Part shown: in pieces, positions 22,103 to 28,886 of the stretch
How the letters are laid out: every line of letters starts with the position of its first letter
How positions within the stretch are numbered: position 1 is the stretch's first letter
NCBI GenBank assembly: GCA_002506745.1
Contig: DAYE01000052.1
Location: 58,176-87,061, forward strand
Length of the DNA: 28,886 nucleotides
DNA from: Euryarchaeota archaeon UBA33
Lineage (GTDB): Archaea; Thermoplasmatota; E2; DHVEG-1
Direction: 5' to 3'
Made by a program: the position numbers and the translations under genes
The notes under the pieces: model-generated
Seen by the model: the letters and a program-made list of their open reading frames with translations, nothing else
Database searches by the model: none
What the model was told of the DNA's origin: nothing

Positions 22103-23314
22103 ATGTTTGATTTTCTCAAAAAGAAATTGAAACTGTTTGAAAAGAATATCGAAGCAGAAATCGAATCTGAGCTAAAAAAAGAAGAGAAAAAAGAACAAAG
22201 ACTTCAAGCGGAACCTCAGGGACAACCTGTACAAATTTCTCCTCCAACAAAACCCGTGGAGACCCCACCAGCAGCTCCAATAGTAAAAGAAGAAGAACCA
22301 GTAGTGGCGCGCAAACGAGCGTTACGAATTCAAAAACCGGTCAGTGAGGAAAAAAAACAACGGGAGAAACAAATCGATAAACAGATCGAGGAGAGCATCG
22401 AAAGCGAGCTGCAACGTGCCCTGCAAACCAGGAAAAGCATCGAGGAGACCATCGGGGTGGAGAAGAAACCTTCCTGGACGATCGATGAGAAGAAGCTCGA
22501 TGAGCTGCTCTGGGACCTGGAGCTGGGGTTGCTCGAAGCCGATGTCGCATATTCCGTTATTGACTCGATTAAGAAAGACGTCAAACAGGAAATCAGTAGA
22601 GTCCCGTTTGACAAAGGCAAAGCTGGGGACCTGGTTGAGACGGTACTGAAGAACGCGATCGGGCATGTGCTGAAGACCAATAACTTTGATTTTAACCGGT
22701 TCATTGATGAGCGGAAAAAACCTGTCGTCCTCATGTTTGTCGGAGTGAATGGGACCGGCAAAACCCTTTCGATAGCGAAGATTGCATACCAGCTGCAAAA
22801 AGCAGGGAAGACCTGTGTAATGGCTGCGGGTGACACGTTCCGTGCTGGGGCCATCGAACAGCTGACGATTCATGCAGATACCCTTGGAGTCAAGATCGTG
22901 AAACATGGTCCTGGGTCTGATCCTGCTGCGGTCGCATTTGATGCCATTGAACATGCGAAAGCAAAACATCGGGATGTGGTGTTGCTGGATACTGCTGGTC
23001 GGATGCAGACGAACTCAAACTTGATGGATGAGATGGCGAAAATCAAACGGGTCGCAAAACCTGATATGATCATCTTTGTTGGAGATGCGTTAGCAGGAAA
23101 CGATGCAGTCGAGCAGGCGAAACGGTTCAACGAGGTCGTCGGTATCGACGGAGTTATCCTAACGAAAGTTGATGCGGATGCGAAAGGAGGAAGCTCTCTC
23201 TCCATTGCGTACACGATAGGGAAACCGTTGCTCTTCATCGGGGTAGGCCAGAAATACGAAGACCAGATCACGTTTAACCCTGAATGGATGGTACAGCATA
23301 TTTTTGGGAATTAA
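22103..23314 (+). CDS. ftsY: signal recognition particle receptor FtsY
   Basis: This 403-aa SRP-receptor GTPase targets ribosomes making membrane proteins to the Sec translocon. A charged N-terminal region (about 1-115) rich in Glu and Lys leads to the N domain and then the G domain: the P-loop GVNGTGKT at 214-221, 'DTFRAGAIEQL', 'DTAGRMQTN' from Asp296, and the guanine-specificity motif TKVD at 354-357, followed by 'ADAKGGSSLSIAY'. All GTPase motifs are intact. It is probably in one operon with pfdA. The stop is two bases from the stop of the convergent UMP kinase gene. Confidence 0.97.
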   Translation: MFDFLKKKLKLFEKNIEAEIESELKKEEKKEQRLQAEPQGQPVQISPPTKPVETPPAAPIVKEEEPVVARKRALRIQKPVSEEKKQREKQIDKQIEESIESELQRALQTRKSIEETIGVEKKPSWTIDEKKLDELLWDLELGLLEADVAYSVIDSIKKDVKQEISRVPFDKGKAGDLVETVLKNAIGHVLKTNNFDFNRFIDERKKPVVLMFVGVNGTGKTLSIAKIAYQLQKAGKTCVMAAGDTFRAGAIEQLTIHADTLGVKIVKHGPGSDPAAVAFDAIEHAKAKHRDVVLLDTAGRMQTNSNLMDEMAKIKRVAKPDMIIFVGDALAGNDAVEQAKRFNEVVGIDGVILTKVDADAKGGSSLSIAYTIGKPLLFIGVGQKYEDQITFNPEWMVQHIFGN

Positions 23315-23316
23315 CC

Positions 23317-23991
23317 TTAGACTAGTATTTCCGTACCATCAAAAGATTGGCCTGTGAGTGCTTTTTCAAGCTGGTCAAGTCGTTTTCCATTCACTATAAA
23401 AGTGGGTACTTTAGCTCGTTGTATGATCTCGAGAGCAGGCTCATCCATGAAGATATTTTTTCCTGCAGCTCCCCATTTCGTGCCGTACTGTGTAATCAAA
23501 TGGTCAATCGATACTTCCTTGAGTTGTTTGGCATCCTTGTATTTGTTCGGATCTTTGTCGTAGATACCGTCGACGTTGGTTGCGTTCACAAAGCGGACGG
23601 CTTGTGTTTTTTCTGCAAGCTCCGCACCAACTTGATCTGTGCTGTGTTTGGGGTCTGTTCCTCCCATGACGACAATCGGCAGATCGAGTTTTAGCGCTTC
23701 ACCCGTAGTATGCGGAATTTCCTTATTGGACGATCCAAGGAGGTTCGTGATGATCCGTGCGTTCACCCGCGTCACATCAATACCTATCAGATCCAACGTG
23801 TCCTCATCAAATCCGAGCTCCCGTCCCAACTGGATGTAACGCCTGGCGATTTTCCCTCCACCGACGATGACAAAAAGTTTGTATTCCTTACTAATCTTTT
23901 TAAAAAGAGTAGTGAGTTTATTTAGGAACAGTGCGTCTGCTTCATCAGAGAGAACCACTGATCCTCCGATGGATACGACAACGGTTTTCAT
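23317..23991 (-). CDS. pyrH: archaeal-type UMP kinase
   Basis: The 224-aa amino-acid-kinase-fold enzyme phosphorylates UMP to UDP in pyrimidine synthesis. Key parts are the N-terminal glycine loop 'VSIGGSVV', 'VIVGGGKIARRYIQLGREL', 'LPIVVMGGTDPKHSTDQVGA', and 'DGIYDKDPNKYKDAKQLKEV'. The short length and N-terminus are of the archaeal type. The frame is open to an ATG at 24006, but I chose ATG 23991: it matches the family N-terminus, and the TATA box (CTTTTAAATA, near 24012-24022) lies about 26 bases away, fitting a leaderless transcript. Confidence 0.93.
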   Translation of the reverse strand: MKTVVVSIGGSVVLSDEADALFLNKLTTLFKKISKEYKLFVIVGGGKIARRYIQLGRELGFDEDTLDLIGIDVTRVNARIITNLLGSSNKEIPHTTGEALKLDLPIVVMGGTDPKHSTDQVGAELAEKTQAVRFVNATNVDGIYDKDPNKYKDAKQLKEVSIDHLITQYGTKWGAAGKNIFMDEPALEIIQRAKVPTFIVNGKRLDQLEKALTGQSFDGTEILV

Positions 23992-24011
23992 CAGAGAGCG
24001 TATCATTTCGA

Positions 24012-24022
24012 TTTATTTAAAA
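24012..24022 (-). promoter_or_regulatory. TATA box of the UMP kinase gene
   Basis: On the minus strand CTTTTAAATAA is centred about 26 bases before ATG 23991, which decides the start in favour of that ATG. Confidence 0.5.
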
Positions 24023-24041
24023 GTACCACAGAACGGAAGGA

Positions 24042-24473
24042 TTACGCGACTTCGACACCGCTTTGACTTTGTCCTTTCTTCGGGTCTGCCCCGAGTCGCA
24101 CCTGTGGCAATGGGATCGGTGGTGGTAATCCAAGGTCTTTTGCGATACCAACCGCCTCAGGGACGCTCGTATGCATCACCGCAGTGTGGATGTTACTGGC
24201 AATCTGATCAGGCAATTTCCTAGTGTCCAGCCATTCTTTTGCTAGTTGTTTTGCCTCCGGGTCCTCACAGACAATGGTGCCTTCCATTTTAATCATCCCT
24301 ATCGGCCCGTAGCTAGCGGTATATTGAAACTCGATGAGAAGTTGTTTTTCTGCGTTGTTGATGACCTGGGAAATCTGGCTGTTATGATCGATGCGGATCT
24401 GCATGGGCTTATCATCAGGCTCCGCATAGCGTCTTGCTTCTATTGATTTGAGTTTGATATTCTTAATTAACAT
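24042..24473 (-). CDS. SecB-like archaeal protein (putative chaperone)
   Basis: The 143-aa product looks like an archaeal SecB-fold protein, related to the SecB-like MJ0357 type. The pattern is an N-terminal strand 'LIKNIKLKSIEARRY', central strands 'LLIEFQYTASYGPIGMIKME', a helix with 'LAKEWLDTRKLP', and the C-terminal 'VGIAKDLGLPPPIPLPQV', comparable to the proline-rich end of SecB. SecB keeps preproteins unfolded for export. I chose ATG 24473 over 24494 because GGAG (plus CTCC at 24480-24483) lies six bases upstream. Its neighbours, an arrestin-like gene and pfdA-ftsY, fit a role in protein handling. Family membership is moderate; the function is inferred. Confidence 0.5.
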   Translation of the reverse strand: MLIKNIKLKSIEARRYAEPDDKPMQIRIDHNSQISQVINNAEKQLLIEFQYTASYGPIGMIKMEGTIVCEDPEAKQLAKEWLDTRKLPDQIASNIHTAVMHTSVPEAVGIAKDLGLPPPIPLPQVRLGADPKKGQSQSGVEVA

Positions 24474-24563
24474 AACGTGCTCCAATAATCGCACGCTCCC
24501 TTTTACGTCTTTCGTTTCGCAAAAATCTTCTTTACTAGCGAGATTTAATCATAAAAAAACGCA

Positions 24564-25109
24564 TCATTGTTTCTGCTCTGACAGGACGATCTTCTGGGAG
24601 TTCACAATATCGATTTTCAGAGGAACCTGCAGCTTTGCCTCTACTGACCATTCCACCCGTGAATCTGACAGGCTCAACTGGTTCATGACCTGTGCAATGT
24701 CTGAGAGTGTTTTACCAAGGCCGGTGAGCGTTGAATTGAAATTCTGCTGAGCCGATTGGAGGATATCAGATGGGATTTGTATCTCAAAGGGGTAGAATTC
24801 ATGGTAATAGACTGCCTCTTCGTCCAGCGGTATCTCAAAATGATAGATGGTGTATACCTGGGTCTGCTGTCCCTGGTTTCCCACCCGGACCGGTCCTACT
24901 GCGATGCTTCCTTGATGGACGATCCGTTGGCCAATGAGTGCGACCATGAGCTTTTTTGCTTGCAGCGGTCGTTTTAATTTTAATCCCACGCTTCCCTTGA
25001 TGGTCTCCCCTGGTGTGTAGGTGTATTTTTCCAGTTTTATGTCGATTTGGTCTTTTTTAAAAAACGAAAGAGGATTTGGAATGTACATCTGACCGACTGA
25101 AGGGCTCAT
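24564..25109 (-). CDS. arrestin/Spo0M-like beta-sandwich protein
   Basis: This soluble 181-aa protein resembles the N-terminal arrestin fold shared with bacterial Spo0M. Indicative parts are 'IDIKLEKYTYTPGETIKGSV', 'LMVALIGQRIV', 'YHFEIPLDEEAVYYHEFYPF', 'IQIPSDIL' and 'VEWSVEAKLQVPLKIDIVNS'. Such domains act as scaffolds or adaptors; no catalytic residues are visible. TATA-like GGTTTAAATG (near 25133-25142) lies about 28 bases before ATG 25109, suggesting a leaderless transcript; ATG 25088 is a second in-frame choice. The gene lies upstream of the SecB-like gene on the same strand, 90 bases apart, and is divergent from the dehydrogenase gene. Confidence 0.55.
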   Translation of the reverse strand: MSPSVGQMYIPNPLSFFKKDQIDIKLEKYTYTPGETIKGSVGLKLKRPLQAKKLMVALIGQRIVHQGSIAVGPVRVGNQGQQTQVYTIYHFEIPLDEEAVYYHEFYPFEIQIPSDILQSAQQNFNSTLTGLGKTLSDIAQVMNQLSLSDSRVEWSVEAKLQVPLKIDIVNSQKIVLSEQKQ

Positions 25110-25216
25110 GAAGAACAGGAATTCCGGGTTTCATTTAAACCTATCTTTTCTTGCAAGAATACCCAGATGGCAATAAACTCTATTAAATGCCTCTTTATAA
25201 CGAGACATGAGTTCGT

Positions 25217-26245
25217 ATGAAAACGATGAAGGTCGCGGTGTACTACAACAACAATGATGTGCGTATCGAGGAGATGCCTGTCCCAACGATTGGGGATACT
25301 GAGCTTTTGGTCAAGGTGAAAGCTAGTGGCATCTGCGGCAGCGATGTCATGGAATGGTACCGTATCAAGAAAGCACCAAAGGTCCTTGGCCATGAGATCA
25401 CTGGGGATATCATTGCTATCGGGAAAAACGTCAGAAAATACAAGATTGGTGATCGGGTGTTCGTCTCCCATCATGTCCCCTGTAACACCTGTCGGTTCTG
25501 TAAAAACAATCAGCAGACCTTGTGTCATACCTTGCATACGACGAATTTTTACCCGGGAGGTTTTGCTGAATATCTCCGGGTCCCAGAGATCAATGTTGAT
25601 CGCGGAGTGTTTGTTCTCCCTAAAGAACTGTCCTATGCGCAGGGTGTGTTCATCGAGCCGTTGGCCTGTGTCGTGCGCGGTCTGAAGACTGCCAGGATGA
25701 AACCAGGGCAGACCGTTCTGGTGATCGGGAGCGGCATCTCCGGGTTGCTTCAGATTATACTAGCGAAAGCCTGGGGAGCAGCAAAGATTTTTGCAACAGA
25801 TGTAGAGGATTATCGGTTGAAGGCAGCTCAGCGGTTTGGCGCTGATGTCGTGATTCACGCAAAGGAGAATGTTCCTGAGGAAATCAAAAAACACAATGAA
25901 GGGAGACTGGCCGACCTCGTTGTCCTGTGTACCGGGGCACTGCCAGCGGTGCAGCAGGCATTACAATCAGTTGAACCTGGCGGCACTATCCTTTTCTTCG
26001 CACCCACCGAGCCTGAGGTCGACGTCCCATTCCCCTTGTTTGAACTGTGGAACAAGCAAATCACCATGGTGTCAACCTACGCGGGAAGCCCAGAGGACAT
26101 CACCACTGCGATAGAATTGATCAGGTCAAAGAAAGTCACGGTTGATGACATGATCTCGCATAGCCTTCCTCTTGCTGAAGCAGCAAAAGGTTTTCAGCTC
26201 GTCGCAAAAGCAAAAGACTCCATCAAAGTGATTCTAAAGCCATAA
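25217..26245 (+). CDS. zinc-dependent alcohol/sugar dehydrogenase (MDR family)
   Basis: This 342-aa medium-chain dehydrogenase oxidises alcohol groups with NAD(P). Catalytic zinc ligands are Cys40 ('SGICGSD'), His59-Glu60 ('LGHE') and Glu in 'FIEPLACVVRG'. The structural zinc site has Cys89, Cys92, Cys95 and Cys103. The nucleotide-binding motif is 'VLVIGSGISGLLQIILAKAW' with 'FATDV'. The pattern is closest to sorbitol/threonine dehydrogenase-like enzymes; the substrate is not predictable. The start is either ATG 25217 or ATG 25226: the TATA box CTTTATAAC (25193-25201) places a leaderless start nearer the second. It stands alone, between a divergent gene and the lipid operon. Confidence 0.93.
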   Translation: MKTMKVAVYYNNNDVRIEEMPVPTIGDTELLVKVKASGICGSDVMEWYRIKKAPKVLGHEITGDIIAIGKNVRKYKIGDRVFVSHHVPCNTCRFCKNNQQTLCHTLHTTNFYPGGFAEYLRVPEINVDRGVFVLPKELSYAQGVFIEPLACVVRGLKTARMKPGQTVLVIGSGISGLLQIILAKAWGAAKIFATDVEDYRLKAAQRFGADVVIHAKENVPEEIKKHNEGRLADLVVLCTGALPAVQQALQSVEPGGTILFFAPTEPEVDVPFPLFELWNKQITMVSTYAGSPEDITTAIELIRSKKVTVDDMISHSLPLAEAAKGFQLVAKAKDSIKVILKP

Positions 26246-26306
26246 CAAAAAATATTCACCCTTCTTTATTAAAAGTTTATAACACTGCATTTTATTCTCT
26301 TTCGCG

Positions 26307-27212
26307 ATGAAAAAACTCAAGGCCATCTGGGAACTCATGCGACTAGAACACGGGGTGATGCTGTTCCTAGCCATCCTCATCGGCTCCCTTATCTCCCAAA
26401 AAACACTGTATGATAACCTGAATCTGCCGCTTCTGAATATAATCCTAACGTTCTTTACCGCGCTATTTTTAGAAGCAAGCACCTTCGCACTGAACGACTA
26501 CTATGACCTGGAGATCGACCGGATTAACAAACGAACAGACCGTCCATTGGTCCGAGGTGACATCTCTTCAAAAACAGCGCTCAACATTTTTTATCTCCTG
26601 TTCCCGCTGGGACTCATCTGCTCGTATTTTGTGAACATGACGTGTTTCATCATTGCTCTTATCACCGCCTTGATATCAGTGCTATATGATGTGAAAATGA
26701 AGAAAATAAAACTCATCGGCAACTTCTACATCGCATACATCATGGCGATCCCTTTTGTCTTCGGAGGAGCGACCGTTCTAGGGAACAACGCGTTTTCACT
26801 TGGAGCAATCAACCCGGCTATCTATGTGATCGCCCTCATCGCGTTCCTCGCTGGAGCTGGCAGGGAGATCATGAAGGATGTCATGGATTTCGAAGGGGAC
26901 AAACTTCACGGGGTCAGATCCTTCCCGCGGTACATCGGCACCCGTGCCTCCAACGGCGCTGCATCCATCTTCTACCTCTGTGCCATCGCACTAAGCTTCC
27001 TGCCGTACTTTTCAGCAGGTTTCGGGGTGTATTATAAGAACATAATCTATTTTATCCTGGTGTTTATCACAGATACGATGTTACTCAGTACATGTCTTCA
27101 ACTGGTGTTCAAAAAACAGCCTAGCATGAAGTTCCTTAGGAAATATACGCTGGTCGCTATCTTCATCGGGCTGCTTGCGTTCCTTGTTGGAGCATTTATT
27201 GGAGGAGGATGA
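26307..27212 (+). CDS. UbiA-family prenyltransferase
   Basis: This 301-aa integral membrane enzyme transfers a prenyl chain from its diphosphate. The two aspartate-rich magnesium sites are present: Asn63-Asp64-x-x-Asp67-x-x-x-Asp71 ('NDYYDLEIDRINKRTDRPL') and Asp191-x-x-Asp194-x-x-x-Asp198 ('KDVMDFEGDKLHG'). About nine membrane helices are expected. In archaea the best-known member makes digeranylgeranylglyceryl phosphate for membrane lipids, and this sequence could be that enzyme or a quinone or tetrapyrrole prenyltransferase. TATA GTTTATAAC (26275-26283) fits a leaderless ATG at 26307. Its end carries GGAGGAGGATG, the ribosome binding site for the next gene, so the three genes form an operon. 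Confidence 0.9.
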   Translation: MKKLKAIWELMRLEHGVMLFLAILIGSLISQKTLYDNLNLPLLNIILTFFTALFLEASTFALNDYYDLEIDRINKRTDRPLVRGDISSKTALNIFYLLFPLGLICSYFVNMTCFIIALITALISVLYDVKMKKIKLIGNFYIAYIMAIPFVFGGATVLGNNAFSLGAINPAIYVIALIAFLAGAGREIMKDVMDFEGDKLHGVRSFPRYIGTRASNGAASIFYLCAIALSFLPYFSAGFGVYYKNIIYFILVFITDTMLLSTCLQLVFKKQPSMKFLRKYTLVAIFIGLLAFLVGAFIGGG

Positions 27213-27215
27213 ACC

Positions 27216-27884
27216 ATGTATCAAAGTGATCTACTTGGGGTTGCCGCGGTCTATATCTATGTCACTGTACTCATCATATTTACCGAAAAAGTGTTTTCAA
27301 AGAGATACCCGGTGCAGGCCAGGAAGTTCCTGCATATCATGACCGGGAATATCGCATTCATCCTTCCCTTGTTTGTCACCCGGGAGATCATGGCGTTTGT
27401 CGCCGCTGGCCCGTTCATCCTGTTCACGTTTCTTATGAGTCCGTACTCACCGATCAAATCAATGCGGGGGAAAACCTCTGAGGCAGGACATGGACTCGGG
27501 CTAGTGTACTATGCGATCACCTGGACCGTGCTTGCGTATGTGTTTTTCGATCATCGGGTGATCATCGCGATGGGGATCTTGGCCATGTCTTACGGTGATG
27601 GTCTGGCATCATGGATAGGGATAAAGTATGGGGAACGGAAATACACGGTTTTCAAAGACACGAAAAGTTATGTCGGCTCCCTTACGATGTTTGTCTGTAC
27701 GTTTCTGCTTCTTATCATTGCCCTGGCGTTCTACTCAGAGCCGCTCACAACACGAACCATAGCGTATTTGCTGTGCATGGCAGGGGTTGCTACGATTGTC
27801 GAAGGGATTACACCATTTGGTCTTGATAACCTCTCAGTGCCGTTTGTCACCGCAGTGATGTACTGGTTCTTTTTGGTGGGGTGA
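27216..27884 (+). CDS. phytol/dolichol-kinase-like membrane protein (SEC59/VTE5 family)
   Basis: This 222-aa membrane protein has six or seven predicted helices and matches the CTP-dependent polyprenol/phytol/diacylglycerol kinase family. Landmarks are 'ARKFLHIMTGN', 'EAGHGLGLVYY', 'SYGDGLASWIGIKYGERKY', 'KSYVGSLTMF' and 'VEGITPFGLDNLSVPFV'. Such enzymes phosphorylate an isoprenoid alcohol or lipid alcohol, usually from CTP. It starts three bases after the UbiA stop and ends one base before the next ATG. The context suggests that its substrate or product is an isoprenoid. The exact reaction is not shown. Confidence 0.8.
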   Translation: MYQSDLLGVAAVYIYVTVLIIFTEKVFSKRYPVQARKFLHIMTGNIAFILPLFVTREIMAFVAAGPFILFTFLMSPYSPIKSMRGKTSEAGHGLGLVYYAITWTVLAYVFFDHRVIIAMGILAMSYGDGLASWIGIKYGERKYTVFKDTKSYVGSLTMFVCTFLLLIIALAFYSEPLTTRTIAYLLCMAGVATIVEGITPFGLDNLSVPFVTAVMYWFFLVG

Positions 27885-27885
27885 C

Positions 27886-28467
27886 ATGCGACTCATCATC
27901 GTGGATGGTCTTGATGGAGTCGGTAAAGACACCCATGCCCTGCTGATCAAACAGCGATATGAAAATAAAGGGGAGAAAGTGATCGTACGGTCGCATCCTG
28001 AGTCAGATAATTTCTACGGGAGGACCGCGAAAAAAGCATTGTTAGGCCAAGGGAAAATCAACCAGTTGAAAGCCTCGTTATTCTATGCGATGGACGTACT
28101 GTATTCGATACGTCGTTACTATCGCAGGCCGACAAGTGATACGCTGATCATGGTGCGCTATCTGATGGGGACTGCGTATCTGCCACGACGCCTGACAAGA
28201 ATCGGGTATCATTTTTTTGAAAAACTCGTCCCAACCTCACCATACATGTTTTTCTTAGATGCCCAGCCAGAGGAGCTCGTCGAACGGATCAAACAGCGCA
28301 GTGAGACGGAGATGTTTGAAACCCAAGAAGCCTTCCTGAAGGTCCGATCGAAAGCATTGGATCTCACAGCAGGTTGGTATATCATCAATACCGGTCAGTC
28401 GGTCCAACAGACGTACAGCGATATTGAAAAAATATTAGACAAGCTTGACAAGACACCAGCTTCATAG
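27886..28467 (+). CDS. divergent thymidylate-kinase-like P-loop kinase
   Basis: This 193-aa P-loop kinase is of the thymidylate kinase fold. The P-loop is GLDGVGKDT with Lys14; a LID-like segment reads 'ERIKQRSETEMFETQEAFL'. True thymidylate kinases carry an Asp-Arg pair in 'DRY..S..AYQ'; here the aligned stretch is 'MVRYLMGTAYLPRRL', with Val before the Arg. The substrate may therefore not be dTMP. It follows the lipid-kinase-like gene by one base and is the third gene of the operon, so phosphorylation of an isoprenyl phosphate or lipid phosphate is a fair hypothesis. A degenerate dTMP kinase remains possible. Confidence 0.75.
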   Translation: MRLIIVDGLDGVGKDTHALLIKQRYENKGEKVIVRSHPESDNFYGRTAKKALLGQGKINQLKASLFYAMDVLYSIRRYYRRPTSDTLIMVRYLMGTAYLPRRLTRIGYHFFEKLVPTSPYMFFLDAQPEELVERIKQRSETEMFETQEAFLKVRSKALDLTAGWYIINTGQSVQQTYSDIEKILDKLDKTPAS

Positions 28468-28502
28468 AATGTATTTTGTTTTTCCTGCTTCTTTTTTATT
28501 GA

Positions 28503-28886
28503 TTATAAAATATCCATAGTCCCAAGTAACTGTGTTATGACTTCATCCAGTCCAGGGACGGTTTCAAGTTTTCTTACCTCTGAGGGGTACACCCAGCGGT
28601 ACTCCTCATGCTCCCAGTCGATATGAACAAGTTCTTTTGTTTGAACATGGAACAGAAACGGGTACACAATCCAGTTATACCTTCTCCCTTCATACGTATC
28701 GGAAATTTCGATAGGGTCTCCTTTCCGGACAAGTTCTAAGGCATCCACATCAACCCCTGCCTCCTGCCGGATTTCTTTTATCGCGGTATCGTAAGGGTCT
28801 TCCAGCTCCTCGACATAGCCTGCGACCCCACCCCATAGACCACGGTATGTCCCTACCTGGTTACTTCGTTTGAAAAGAAGGATTTT
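28503..28886 (-). CDS. Nudix hydrolase, N-terminus beyond the window
   Basis: The frame continues open to the right edge, so the gene is partial; the GTG at 28748 is internal. The visible 127 residues include the Nudix box G-Y-V-E-E-L-E, then seven residues, then K-E-I-R-Q-E-A-G-V, which matches Gx5Ex7REUxEExGU with Lys for the first Arg and Gln for one Glu. Upstream of it is 'YRGLWGGVAG'. Nudix enzymes cleave nucleoside diphosphate derivatives; the 'LFKRSNQVGTYRGLWGGVAG' start is like NTP-pyrophosphohydrolase types. It converges with the lipid operon. Confidence 0.85.
   Translation of the reverse strand, partial: KILLFKRSNQVGTYRGLWGGVAGYVEELEDPYDTAIKEIRQEAGVDVDALELVRKGDPIEISDTYEGRRYNWIVYPFLFHVQTKELVHIDWEHEEYRWVYPSEVRKLETVPGLDEVITQLLGTMDIL

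Noticed and set aside
22322..22969. Minus-strand ORFs inside ftsY, up to 215 codons
   Set aside because: They lie wholly opposite a gene with all SRP-GTPase motifs, and the peptides show no domain or signal. They are by-products of its codon use.
1..28886. CRISPR array, rRNA genes, transposase or integrase
   Set aside because: No regularly spaced direct repeats of CRISPR type, no rRNA-like stretches and no recombinase motifs were seen on either strand.

Overview
The window looks like a piece of an AT-rich euryarchaeal chromosome, most likely from the Thermoplasmatota (marine or sediment lineages) or a close relative. Archaeal hallmarks are prefoldin alpha next to FtsY, an archaeal-type UMP kinase, a geranylgeranyl-reductase-family flavoprotein, a UbiA prenyltransferase, a tandem Lrp regulator, a COG1753-type VapB, and TATA boxes about 25 bases before start codons, many of them apparently leaderless. 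The secreted proteins (gingipain-like caspase-fold proteins, and a PQQ propeller ending in an 'alYVANVKLLPF...HMIKVIAY' Ig-like domain) are of a kind I associate with Thermoplasmatota. The lineage is inferred; there is no rRNA here.

Layout. 1-6034: the end of a C25-like protein, then a sensory module (OppA-like lipoprotein, Cache-type histidine kinase, single-domain response regulator) and a convergent tandem Lrp regulator. 6154-10416: a divergent pair of exported proteins, a PQQ propeller protein and a large C25-like protein. 10417-15619: a four-CBS protein with an HPF/RaiA-like C-terminus, an OsmC protein, a 43-codon small ORF, an AmpG/PAT-like MFS transporter and an exported metalloprotease. 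15620-16982: an AT-rich accessory patch with a 12-bp tandem repeat, a VapBC toxin-antitoxin pair and tRNA-Val(UAC). 17063-20455: an exported serine beta-lactamase-fold hydrolase, an MscS channel and a geranylgeranyl-reductase-family protein that appears to start with AUU. 20673-25109: a phosphodiesterase, a 27-codon small ORF, pfdA-ftsY, UMP kinase, a SecB-like protein and an arrestin/Spo0M-like protein. 25217-28886: a zinc alcohol dehydrogenase, an operon of UbiA prenyltransferase, phytol/dolichol-kinase-like protein and divergent thymidylate-kinase-like protein, and a partial Nudix hydrolase.

How the genes may work together. The binding protein, kinase and regulator probably form a peptide- or solute-sensing two-component pathway. 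The pfdA, ftsY, SecB-like and arrestin-like genes make a neighbourhood concerned with protein folding and targeting. The UbiA and lipid-kinase-like operon, with the reductase, points to isoprenoid lipid metabolism.

The most unusual signal is a 14-bp palindrome, TTAACAATTGTTAA. It occurs twice exactly and once with one mismatch, each time directly upstream of a TATA box. Two copies head short intergenic transcription units (a candidate small RNA and a 43-aa ORF followed by a hairpin) and the third heads the exported metalloprotease. It may mark an undescribed regulon.
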